A program made the position numbers and the translations under genes. The notes below the pieces were generated by a model. That model saw only the letters and a list, made by a program, of their open reading frames with translations. It had not been told where the DNA came from and did not search any database. From Anadara kagoshimensis (lineage: Eukaryota > Mollusca > Bivalvia > Arcoida > Arcidae), in NCBI GenBank assembly GCA_021292105.1, contig CM037861.1:52230920-52294919 (forward strand): 64,000 nt of DNA, in the 5' to 3' direction. The first letter of the stretch is position 1; every line of letters begins with the position of its first letter. Shown here in pieces: positions 53,476 to 64,000 of this stretch.

Positions 53476-54537
53476 AAATTTTACGGTTACGAGTACCTCA
53501 AGACAGTAAATTCAGGTCATTTCGACTCTCCTTAAATTTCTCAGTTTAGCTGCTCCACTGTTAATTCAAATTCATATATTTAGAGAACGGGTTTCACTAA
53601 GTCCACTCTATCAAGAGTACTCGGCGTTTGAAATTAGGCCTTTGCAATAACGTCCACCAGAGTACTGTGATTAGTGTTCTGTAATACACGTAATGAACAA
53701 ATGAGTCGGAGATAGTCATCCATTAGACGTTTTAAAATTAAGTTTTGGGATTGAATAATCGAAAAGCAAGCCTTTCATAATAATTTTTATCAGACATTTT
53801 TATCAAACATCTAATGAAACACGTTTCTATACACGAAATAAAAAGATCATTATGACTAATGAAAATTTTAATTCATAAATAAATGTTTAAGAATGAATGT
53901 AATTAATATGGAGGTTTAAGATTCTCACGATGTAGTAGACACACTTATTCACTTCCTAACTGCACTATGTGGGACAAAAAAGAAGTATTGTTAAAGAAGT
54001 TACAACTGATTAATCATTAATAATAACACACGTGTTGTAAAAATAAAAAAAATCAACAAATTATATTTAGCGCTATGGGGTGTTTTATAAATAAATATAG
54101 CTTTATTAGGTTTTGATCTATAGGCCAAAGTAGAATGTGCATGGCCAATGTAATACATGTAGTGGGTCAAAAGTAAGAAAACTCAATCAATTAACAGAGA
54201 TATATGTTACATAAAACAGAGTAGTTAATGAACTGGTTTGAGAGAAGGTATGTACATTTGTTTTATATCTATCATCAATACTAGTATGTCATATCCGATT
54301 TTTGATTCTCATTTATAATGTCATACATTTCTAGACAGACAGAGCATCGTTTTTAAAGTGCAGTACGTACGAGTAACAATTTAAAAATAACAAAAAAGGT
54401 TTATAATGAATATAAAAAACGAACAGCGAACGTGTGTTGAAGGAAATGAAACCGCTTGAAAAGTTAAATATATATTCAAGACAATAAAGAATAAATTGAT
54501 TATGGCCCTAACACGCTCCCGTAAAATATCGAAACTA

Positions 54538-54625
54538 ATCACCACCACCACCAACAACAACAACAGCAACAACAAAAAGTTGAACAAAAACAACAACACC
54601 AACAACAGCAGCAGCAACGACAACC
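54538..54625. repeat. CAA/CAC/CAG trinucleotide-rich stretch
   Basis: Imperfect runs of CAC, CAA and CAGCAG words. Low-complexity intergenic DNA; the minus-strand leucine-rich ORF here is an artefact. Confidence 0.8.
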
Positions 54626-55351
54626 CATGTTCACACTAGTGCGATTTTTCAAAAAATAATAATAATAAAAAAGTTCGCCACATTTATTTAAACACACTCA
54701 AATAAACCTGTAATGGACTAAAACACAGAAGAGATAATACGCTTGATATCGCCAATCATTAGCTTGATCAACTTCTAAACCCAGACTTTAAGCTAATATA
54801 GCATGAAAACACCACTTACATAAAGAACAGTTTGCTATACCAACAGAGTCTATAGAATACGTTAGAAATTTAATCATAGAGAAATCAGTTGTTGGGTTGG
54901 ATTTGGTTTTTAATGGCTGTTTATTTTGAATCTTTACATCTTTTTCAGATAACAACATTAAACAGTAAATTATACTACAAAGTTGGTAAGTTCAAGTTTG
55001 GTTGCCTTTCCACATGTTTAGAAAGCTTTGATTAGGAATTTGGGTCCTACAAAAGCACACCAGCCATATCATTGGGCACCAATTTGTATCACATGATCCA
55101 AAGTCCACCAAGGTCTGGAGTTGAACCAGTTTATCATTAAACCAGAACATCCAACAGTATTTTGAATAAGACTGCCATACGATCTTTGGCATTCGAAAGT
55201 TAAATTGACAATCTTAAAAATTTTAAAAACGCAGAAGTAACATGTGACATAACGGCTTCTTTGCCATTTTAACTCCAAAACACGGTCCTTATGCGTTAAT
55301 TGGTAGCCCTGTAATAATCTATATATGTCACACTTTCAGAAAATGGCTTTA

Positions 55352-55537
55352 TACAGTCAAACTTGTCATAAAGGCTATTTCTATATAAGGGTCACTTGCT
55401 TTTAAAGGCCAGTAAGATTTTATCGCAATTGCTCTTTATTCATGTTATTTGAACATGTATACAAGGACTACCTGCCCATACAGACCACTTTTATTGGTTC
55501 CCTTAGATTGCCTTATGGATAGGTTTGACTTTATTGT
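55352..55537. mobile_element. MITE family M2 copy
   Basis: TACAGTCAAACTTGTCATAA at the left and GGATAGGTTTGACTTTA at the right, with ACCACTTTTATTGGTTCCC inside. Confidence 0.65.
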
Positions 55538-58019
55538 AAAGAGAGTGGTTTGTGTTCCTTCACTAAGTGAAAACTGCTTTCTGTAAAACAAATCAGTCTC
55601 ACTATGTTGCCTCCAATCCAGACCGCTATTCAAAAATGCACTAAATAAATAAACAATCTCTCCCTTTAATTATACATGTATTTTATCCATCGATAAGAGA
55701 ACTATTTTATAAGTAACTACTTATTATACTGCAGTAATCCTGATCAGTATCTTGTCAGATAAAACACTACTTCTGAGGACCAGATAAAGTACTTTTACTC
55801 TAGGAAGGTTTAATGTATCCATCTAAAACCTCTAATACTACCTTCCACTGTCATACACTCAGAAAACACTACTTTATACTCGCATATACACAGGATTTAT
55901 GTCTATTTATCGGAAAATTGTCAGAGTTGATTTCAATTTAAGTTTTAAATTAAATTTAAATATAACATACTGATATGATTTATGACAGTTAATGTGTATG
56001 ATTATAAAACAAAATTTTGAAAAATTTAGATAAATTTAGTTGCATTAGTATTTAATGTCTAAAATAATTAATATTTCATAGTTTAATATTTTATATTTAT
56101 TATAGTTATTTAGTGTGTCATACACCATTTTTTAAATTTAATCACATACCATTTTTTGAATGTATTTTATGATTAAATTAAAAAAATGGTATATGACAAG
56201 TGCAACAATGGCAGTCGATATTTTTCAAAGATGTGATATAAGCGTATTTGATAAAATTTTATTTTTTATTTTCCTGTTAAAATAACAATAATTATTTGAT
56301 AACAAAGCTGCTTCATTTTTTGTGAAATACATGTATTGCTTATTAATTATGTCATGTGCTGTACTACTTTTGAATTATATTATTTCATAAAAAATCAAAA
56401 GTAGCATATGACAATTGTTTTGCATATTTACAAACCATTGGTTCTTGAACTTGTGAGATGGTTTGTGACCTTTAATAACCACACTACTGGATATTAACTC
56501 CAATGTCAGTCCAAAGTATGCTGCTTTATAATCATTTGATCTGATACATGTTTGCCTTTTCTTGTTTCTTTCATTAACTGTTATTGTTTCGTGTGGTTTT
56601 TTGGTTTTTTGTTTTTGTTTTTTGATTCTTTTTTGTTTTTGTTTTTTTTTGTATTGGTTATCACGATTTATATATCACGCTGATATAAATAATATCATTA
56701 ACTTCAGCTATGTCAGCCACATCATTGGCAATGTTAATGATGGAGATGTATTGTTACTAATTGTCATTATCGGGTATCCACTATGTTCAGTATTTAAAAG
56801 ATGCAATTTAAAAGTATCACATGTTGAAAATGTGTTATAAATGCAAAAGTTAATAGAAAACATGTACAATTCATGATCAGCTGTCTCATTATCACATGAA
56901 TTAGAGCTCTATGACTCTTATATGCCAGCAAACATAGTGATGTTAATAAACTGTACTATATTGTTTCCCGGTACAGTTCAAATAGACTAAATATGCGAGT
57001 GGTCAGCTTAGTTTTTGATACATGTTCTCATTGCTAGGTAACACGTACTATACAGTCATAAAGCAAAAATGTATAGTATGACTAGCCACAAATAGTAAAA
57101 TACTGATTTCTTTATAAAATAAATTGATGACAAATGTGACCCTTATAATGAGAATTAACAGACCCCTTAGTGTTAAACCATTCAACCTCCCCCATAAATA
57201 CTAACGGTCCACCTACTAACTCAGATTATCATCATAATTGGTCCACCCTTGAATGTACCTCACAGCATGCCTAAGGACGATAACAAAAACCTGTTATTTA
57301 CTTCAAATTTGATAAATGGACATCGATATTATTAATTTTTTCCTGTTATTTAAAGTTTTGTTTATAACAAAAACATTTAAGTATTCTAAACGGGTACCGC
57401 CGATAACATTTATAATGAAAACAAGCGTTCGTTCAATAAGTGAGGGAAATTTTTGTCGTGTTAATATAATCTGTGCTTACTTAAATGAGGATTTGTGAAA
57501 CACCTTCTTTAAGAGATAATCCAGTTAAAGAACTAAAGTGAGAAACTTTTGACCCACCGGAAACAACTTTTATTAATATTGAGGTAAATTGTAAATAGAT
57601 ATGTTTATATTTTGCTTTAGAAGTCCTAAACGTGATAGAGGGATACAGGAAGCTTTGTTTGCTGTTATTGTTTAGTTAAGGTAAGTTAAAATACATTGCA
57701 CGTGATAAATTATATTGCACATGCGTTAAGAGGTCAAATTTAATCTTGTGATACTTAATATCATTGTATGTGTATACACATAGATTATAAAAGATAGATT
57801 GAATCAGGTATCACAAGTAGGGGATGTTGAGAAAGTCATCACCTCAGAATAATGAAGAAAGTATTCCCGTTGAACTTTCCCGTCCCAAAACTTTAATTTT
57901 GACAAAGAAGTGCTATGAACCACTGGATAAAGTAGGAGTGAAAAATGATTTTTTAGAATTAAATAATCCGACTTTGGGGTTACAAAAGGAACTCTCGTCA
58001 AATGATTTGTCGCTTATGA

Positions 58020-58145
58020 TGCTTATTCTTCGGCAACAACCGGCCTCACTTCCCTGGTGGAAATTCACGTGTTTAACTTGAATTGCCAGTTTTCAAAGTT
58101 TTTATTTTGGTTTTGTGATTGTGATTGTGATTAATGTGATTGATT
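58020..58145 (+). repeat. dispersed repeat R1 copy
   Basis: CCGGCCTCACTTCCCTGGTG, then TTGAATTGCCAGTTTTCAAAG in two parts and TTTTATTTTGG. The 85-codon ORF overlapping it (57,824-58,081) ends in this repeat and is probably not a gene. Confidence 0.5.
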
Positions 58146-58279
58146 TGATATATCTTTTATAAATTAAAAAAGAATTATAATTTATAAACTTCAGTCCGTT
58201 ACTGGGGTTTGAACCCATTAATAGATCTTTTCTCTATCGCTTATAGCTCAGAAATACTGACAATCATCCTGAATGTACT

Positions 58280-58462
58280 ATCAAAAATTTAACAAATTAG
58301 TGCTGGAGTGGCAGCTCATCTCGACCCGTTATCAGCTATATCCCGGGATCTATTTCTCGGTAGTTTTTTGGCCGTTAGCTTTCCAAACCTCAGCCACTCG
58401 GCAGCCAAACTTTGACTCTTTTGTTACCTTCAGTTTTAAACTTTTGACAGGTCTGCACTGTA
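58280..58462. mobile_element. MITE family M1, third copy, left end decayed
   Basis: The right end AACTTTTGACAGGTCTGCACTG followed by TA matches family M1, and the interior keeps CAGCTATATC and CGGTA segments. The left inverted repeat is degenerate. A further left-end fragment occurs near 59,846-59,880. Confidence 0.55.
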
Positions 58463-58765
58463 TAAACGTAACTGAACTTTCAAATTTATTTTAATGTTAG
58501 TTTGCATACTTTATCAGTAAAATTGTTGCAGTGAACTATGTATAAGATTATGACGTAATTTTGTTTGTCTTTGATAAAAATAAATATTAAATCTGCACTA
58601 TACTGATAACAAATATTAAGTAACATACACAAGTATACTCATAATTCAATCATTGTCGGTGTATGTTCTTGAACTGCACTTTAATCGTAAAGAGTTTAGT
58701 AAGTGAGTGAGTTATTGCCGCTTTGCAAACAAATCTGCAAATAAATATACCTCTAGGCAATTGTA

Positions 58766-59690
58766 ATGAGATCGGATTGATTGATACAGGATTATGTTCC
58801 AAACACATGGAGTTGTATTTGGCATTAGTTTATCGGGTAATAAATTCAATTTTAATGATAAGACAAGTTCCAGACAGAGCTGATTTTAATAATCTGGATG
58901 TCTATTATGGTGTATTATGTCGAAAATAATGAAATATGTAAATTCTTCGATACAAAAACTGGCTCTAAACTGCATTTAGATTTATCGAGAAAAAAAGCGA
59001 TATAATAATTAAACACTTAACATTAAACTGTCTAGAAATGAAGTTTATAATGCTGTCAACATTATATTTCATAAAAATTCAAAAATAACACATGACAGTG
59101 CTGAAACTTCCCTTGCCATTTAAAGCAAACTGACTATTGTGAACTAGCGCGTTATGATTAGTCTGTATTGCACGGCAATGGCTGTTATAACACCATATAA
59201 GCACTTATTCTAGACAGTTCAATAGCTATTTTTATCTTTCACAATTTTTAAAATAGTAATTTGGTCTTTTTCAAACCCTGTTTACAACATGCATGCCCAG
59301 TCGCTGGAACAGCCAAATGACGCCGTGCGTATAGCAAGAAATGAGTGACGTCACATTATCACCAATGAAATATAACATGGCAACAAACCTCTATGAGATT
59401 GTATTGGAACAAAAAAATGTTCCAAGTTACATTTGGCAGTAGCTCATCGAGAAATTTAATTTTAATGATAAGACAATTTCCAGACGGAAATCATTTAAAG
59501 AATCCCGAGTGGATTTCTTTCATGGTGTATAATGTCGAAACTAATGAAATTTTTAAATTCTTTATTGTAAAAACTGTTTCTAAAACGCATTTAGATTTAT
59601 CGAGATAAATATTGAAATGTTCTACCTTTGAATGCATTATTTCATAACATTCACAAGTAGCAAATGTTGCACATGACAGACCTATAGGTA
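58766..59690 (+). repeat. diverged duplicated segment (two copies)
   Basis: 58,766-58,995 and 59,390-59,606 align, sharing TTTTAATGATAAGACAA, TTCCAGAC, TATGTCGAAA/AATGTCGAAA and GCATTTAGATTTATCGAGA. Matches continue downstream (ATTTCATAA and CACATGACAG). In the + frame copy 2 stays open (ILMIRQFPDGNHLK, then NVETNEIFKFF and THLDLSR); copy 1 has ILMIRQVPDRADF and, after a shift, VENNEICKFF and LHLDLSR. The peptide matches nothing I know. It could be an old exon pair, a pseudogene or a repeat. Confidence 0.45.
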
Positions 59691-60697
59691 TTTTGGCAAC
59701 GGTTTTAGTATTAAACGCGCGCGGCATTCCATAACATGAAATATAAAAATAAAAAGATACTAGACAAAATGATTTAGGCGAATTGCTTTGTAAAAAATGT
59801 AACATTATCTTTTTGTTGAAATGTTTTACTCGAAATGAAATACAGTCAGACCTCTCGAAAGTTTAACAACGAGGTACCGGATAGGAGTGGAAGCCCGGAT
59901 GTTGAGTGGACGAGGTTTGGGTACTTTAAGTGATCTAAAAATGAGCAAAGTAACTGTAAAAGGGATAAAAATTAGCATTTCTCCACATTTCTCCATGTAT
60001 TAAAAACTTTCATCTAGGGAGTCGTTGCACAGTCTTCAATGAGTCACGTGTGACGTGTGTGCAATTACTCAAACGTAACTTTGGCAATGTGCGTAATTAA
60101 TATCTGGGTTCTTCAGTTTAATATTATATTGTTTAACTGTTAACATTACTTGAATCGTATATAGTATTTCAAATTAATTACGTTTCTCTCAATTTGACTT
60201 CTTTTCAGTCACTGTTCCGAGATAATATGCAGATGAGGACCTGAAATGTGTTAGGTAAGGTATTCTCTGTTACATAAAAAATACCAAATTGCATATTGTT
60301 ATGTCAAACATGCTTGTAAGTTGTTTTCAATGAATTTACATGTCTGAAATATTGAAAACTTTTTAAATTTCTGATTTTGATTCTGGTATAACATGCATAT
60401 TTTATTTATTAATGAGTTAATCCAGATAATAGTATCAATCACGTTAGATAAACAGTAGATACACATTGTAATACGTTGCATAACACAAAATTAACTTAGC
60501 ACGTTCTCATCCCACTATCTCTGAAACAGTAGTTAGCTATAGGCTGCTGTGAGTGATAGGATGCGTTACCATGGTAACGTACTTATCTAATTTTAGCCAC
60601 ACACCGGGTTCATCCAAAAGTTTTCATTCTTGTCGGATAAGTTTGTTACCTTCCGTGTTTTCAGAAATCGGGCCTGTTTTAGTGGACATATGATAAA

Positions 60698-60796
60698 ATG
60701 GAAACAATCTGGTTACAGAGACCCGGCCCAGACGTACCCTGGGGGTTCCGTCTTCAAGGTGGGCGTGAATTTGGGCAGCCGCTTTCTGTACAGAGG
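60698..60796 (+). CDS. PDZ-LIM (Zasp/PDLIM-like) gene 2, first coding exon
   Basis: The exon encodes 33 codons from ATG to a phase-0 end before GTAAGT. It reads METIWLQRPGP, then DVPWGFRLQGGREFGQPLSV and QR. The PWGFRLQGG loop is the carboxylate-binding (GLGF-type) signature of the N-terminal PDZ in Zasp, ALP, CLP36 and Enigma proteins, and FGQPL is the usual next strand. The ATG has A at -3 and G at +4, and an in-frame TAG (60,680-60,682) lies just upstream, so this start is well supported. The window ends in tctcgtttccag, which probably opens exon 2. It is a neighbour paralogue of gene 1, in the same orientation, with IFT56 between them on the other strand. Confidence 0.9.
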
Positions 60797-61357
60797 GTAA
60801 GTAGGAAAACATATTTTTATACATTTAAAAATAACTGAAGTATATATAGTTAGAAGATGTATTACCTTTGCACTGCAAGATATAAAGTGTTACTGCAAGG
60901 GGCGTTTACCTTTGTTCATGATAATGGGATAATCAAAATTGGCACTTATGTTTATTTTTTAACTCATTAATTAACAATTTAGTTATTGTTCAAATTAAGT
61001 CTTGTAAATGAAGTACACATTGATGCGTTTATAGATAATTTTCTGGGAAGTTTTAGATGAACCATGACATGATGGAACGAATGGTGTTCATGGTTTTCCT
61101 CTTCCCTTTTATCATTCAAGGTCATCAATGTCGGAAATGGCAGTATTGAATCATCATGTCAAAATTAATTATATATTTGAAGAAATCTGTCACATGATAA
61201 AGAAATAGTCTGTTTTGTGATTTCCAGACTTTCAAGACGTATGGTGTGTTTTTTACTCCATGACGTAAAAGAAACTACTTATAATGTACAGACGTTTTCA
61301 AAATGTCTAGACTCTTGAGCTAAAGTGAAGATGGAACGTTATGTACAGCACACATAC

Positions 61358-61392
61358 ACAGACATACACACACACACACACACACACACACG

Positions 61393-61431
<39 letters not shown>

Positions 61432-61510
61432 ATGTACATACATCTCTTTTGCATTTTTGTATTTTCCAGTCGAGAACATCCGTAACAATATTTTTGTGCC
61501 TTCAAACAAT

Positions 61511-61571
<61 letters not shown>

Positions 61572-61572
61572 G
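61358..61572. repeat. (CA)n(CT)n and (CT)n microsatellites
   Basis: A CA run then a CT run (61,360-61,426) and a second CT run of about 58 bp (61,512-61,570). They lie in the probable first intron of PDZ-LIM gene 2 and produce spurious Ser-Leu and Arg-Glu ORFs. Confidence 0.9.
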
Positions 61573-61964
61573 GTGTTCTCGGTATATATACATGCCACGG
61601 TGTCATATGATTACAGACAGTTACAACATATTATGCCCTATACTCAAGTCGATACTGGATACTGTTATCACAGGGCTATATATACCAATCATGACTTATC
61701 CTTTCTTTATCGCCTTTAAACATCTTGATATTGCCTGCACTGGTGGTAAACAGTTAATGGGTATATATATGAGTGATAATTATATTACGTCACTGTCTGC
61801 AAGTTGCCAACACTCTTATCAAACGTTGGTTCTCATTAGTAGATAATTATAATGCCTAATTAAAACATCTCATTAATTAAAGTTTTACTATCAAACGTTA
61901 CAGAAAACTCTGAACCTACTTAAGGAGGCGATAAAGTACCAGTTATGTATTAATAACTAGAACT

Positions 61965-62195
61965 CTCTCTTGAGAGCCAAATACCCCCCCCCCCCCCCCC
62001 ACATTTAATGTTTTCGTGTGACCTCGGCATTTACGATATGACCTTTGTTCAAGGTCATGCCACACCTTTGGACCATGAAGAGTATTCATGTGAAGTTTAT
62101 GACACTCGTCAAAAGCATCTATGAGATATGGCCCGAACACGATTTTACACAGACAGACATGTTTATTCCTATATAACCCCTCAAGTTCCCTAAAA
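61965..62195 (-). repeat. dispersed repeat R4 copy
   Basis: CTCTTGAGAGCCAAATACCC to ACAGACAGACATGTTTATTC. It lies in the probable first intron of PDZ-LIM gene 2 and is inverted relative to the copy at 62,470. Confidence 0.55.
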
Positions 62196-62469
62196 CTAAA
62201 AAATGATTTACGATGATTAATATTTTCGGTAGAACATCAGAACTTAACAGTTGGTGCCTGTAATGTACCATAAAGGATATCATACCAAAAGCGGCGTTTA
62301 CAACGTATTTTGGAGGTTAATACCTAACGGTGATTGGCTTTGCCTTCACGGACCCTACTTAGCATTTCAATTGACTGCAGTTTAGCCAAGCAAGTCATTT
62401 TAAGTTATATATAAAATAAAGCCCATTTTGCTATAGTGTTCAGCTTTTGTAGATAATAATTATTTCATT

Positions 62470-62660
62470 TAGGCTTTTTGGAAACTAAAATAATGTCACT
62501 GCTCGTGCAAATTGCTGTCTGTCCGTGTAAATCGTTTCCGGGCCATATGGACGACTGTCATAACACTTCACATGAATATTGGTGTGTCATGACCTCCAAC
62601 AACGATCATATCGGAAAGGTCAATGGAATTTGGCTCTCAAAGACTGTTCTAGTTTTTGAT
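62470..62660 (+). repeat. dispersed repeat R4 copy
   Basis: Shares CTGTCTGTCCGTGTAAATCG, CACTTCACATGAATATT and TTGGCTCTCAAAGAC with R4, in + orientation. Confidence 0.5.
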
Positions 62661-62699
62661 TGTGTAATAACATTTTAGGTCCAGTTTAGACCCAAATTC

Positions 62700-64000
62700 A
62701 CAACAAATGAGGAATTAATATTATTGCTAAAATACGTGTTATAAACTTATTTGTATTTGAGTCGAATCAAGCTATATGAAAAGGTACGTGTACGTACAAT
62801 GTAGCACTTAGCTACATATAGTTCCATGAAATGGATCATGGCCTATTTACAAAATTCGGATGGTTTGAGAACTATTGCTTGTTATAACAACAGTTATATT
62901 GAACAGACGAAAATATACCTAATGAAAAAATGTTCACAGATTTGGGGCTTTTTGGTATACTTCCTACTAAAGGAAAGATATTGCTAATTGAAAATATACC
63001 GAATGTATCATATTCTATCTGTGACTTCCTTTAATGACAAAAAACTTTGAAGTTATGCTTATCATGAATTCGAACTTTAACAAATATTAAATTTGGAATG
63101 ATTTTTTTAAGATGGCGATACAGAAAAAAATCCAACCTTTGATAACAATGAATAAAATACCAAAATAACCTGTATGTTTTATAAATAGAGGCATCAACGA
63201 TTTTATCAGTAATTTGAGTCGGTTATAAATCATTCTTTCGATAAATTTTGAAATATTTAGACAGACAGGTGATTAAAGCCGTATCTACCTGGTAATTACG
63301 GTTCTGTTTGGTGTACGGTATGATAGCCGGTTACTAACCAGTTGTCGAAGTCACGGCTAATGTCTATATAATATGTATCAAAATACTGAATTACAAAAGT
63401 ATGGAGAAGGGTTAGTGTTATACTGGTATTGTATCACAAAGATTAAGATTAACAGGGCCCAGTAACCAATGGTTCCTAAAATAAAAATAAGGATGTGTCC
63501 CTAAATTTTATAAAGTTTAGCTATCCGTTACTGTTATGTATATATTCTTTTCTGAAGTGACCTGGGTCCAAACTGAAAAAAGTTAGGCGTTATACTTGCG
63601 TAACGCTTTGGTTGCAGGCTAACTCTCAACTAACGCGTTTTAACACATAGGTGGATTTGACTTTAGTTAAAATGTTCCAGTTTGAGACAAGCTGTTTTAC
63701 ATGCATATAGTCAGCTTAACACCATTTTCTTAATATTGCATAATTTGTATTATAAGTTTGATAGGGATTTTGCTTTAAACAACTACCTTGAATGCGATAT
63801 TGTGATGTCATGATGATGTCATGTGCAGAATATTATCTTTTTTGTTAGAATTTTCATATCACACCCAGCAGCTTTGAGCATTGTAAAAATACGCCATTTT
63901 TAAAAAATCCCAGTAACAAAAAGTTGAAATATTAATTAATCTTTGCTTTATGAATTAGCACATAATTTGATAACTGTTTGCAACTAGATCTCGTTTCCAG
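62700..64000. other. probable intron 1 of PDZ-LIM gene 2, ends in an acceptor
   Basis: Unrecognised AT-rich DNA. The last bases read ctagatctcgtttccag, a good 3' splice site exactly at the window edge. The phase-0 end of the exon at 60,698-60,796 predicts that the next exon begins with the second half of the PDZ domain. Confidence 0.5.

Larger units (their letters stand above)
51600..57820. other. intergenic DNA between IFT56 and PDZ-LIM gene 2
   Basis: Apart from the SINE, MITE and trinucleotide stretches listed, I see no exon. Short inverted phrases occur at 56,120-56,210 (ACCATTTTTTAAATTTAATC against GATTAAATTAAAAAAATGG), probably a decayed hairpin element. None of the 60-90 codon ORFs has a recognisable domain. 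Confidence 0.4.

Noticed and set aside
57824..58081. 85-codon + ORF upstream of PDZ-LIM gene 2
   Set aside because: Its 3' third is the R1 repeat, an antisense ORF overlaps it, and no domain is recognisable.
60211..60252. Possible 5' UTR exon of PDZ-LIM gene 2 between ttcttttcag and gtaagg
   Set aside because: Both splice sites look plausible but nothing else supports it, and non-coding exons cannot be confirmed by reading.
61320..61846. Ser-Leu and Arg-Glu repeat ORFs
   Set aside because: They translate the CA and CT microsatellites.

Overview
This is animal nuclear DNA, most likely from a bivalve mollusc. It is AT-rich, its genes are split by GT-AG introns, and most of the rest is short non-autonomous transposons, tRNA-derived SINEs, minisatellites and tandem-array elements of the kind common in bivalve genomes. 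The bivalve call is inference; the animal call is firm. There are no bacterial operons, no CRISPR arrays and no long uninterrupted ORFs. Nearly every ORF over 60 codons is a chance frame, apart from those that contain exons.

Layout. (1) 1-6,557, + strand: three exons of a PDZ-LIM (Alp/Enigma/Zasp) family gene whose first exon lies left of the window. They encode the second half of the PDZ domain, a Zasp-motif-like segment, and a probable last exon with a stop and no LIM domain. (2) 6,560-13,638: repeats, including a ~71-bp and a 65-bp minisatellite and several MITE-like elements. (3) 13,639-47,313, - strand: the complete gene for IFT56 (TTC26/DYF-13), an intraflagellar transport B-complex TPR protein. 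It can be followed exon by exon with consistent splice phases to a 555-556 residue product. Two features stand out: a tandem pair of 196-nt versions of exon 5 only 70 nt apart, and three alternative last exons. The introns hold SINEs, MITEs, two copies of an AGGTCA-array transposon and a hammerhead-ribozyme retrozyme. (4) 47,695-51,195: a large fold-back element just upstream of the IFT56 promoter, with a 5-bp target duplication and a later insertion in its left arm. (5) 51,200-60,697: mostly unrecognised intergenic DNA with SINE and MITE copies and one diverged duplicated segment. (6) 60,698-60,796, + strand: first coding exon (first half of a PDZ domain) of a second PDZ-LIM gene. The window ends in a splice acceptor that probably precedes its second exon.

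The best candidate for an unusual system is at 38,305-39,062: two identical 339-bp monomers bounded by three perfect type I hammerhead ribozymes, with a short target duplication. This is the architecture of a metazoan retrozyme, a non-coding retroelement that spreads through self-cleaved circular RNA. It sits inside another transposon in an IFT56 intron. The IFT56 exon duplications suggest regulated isoforms of a ciliary transport protein.
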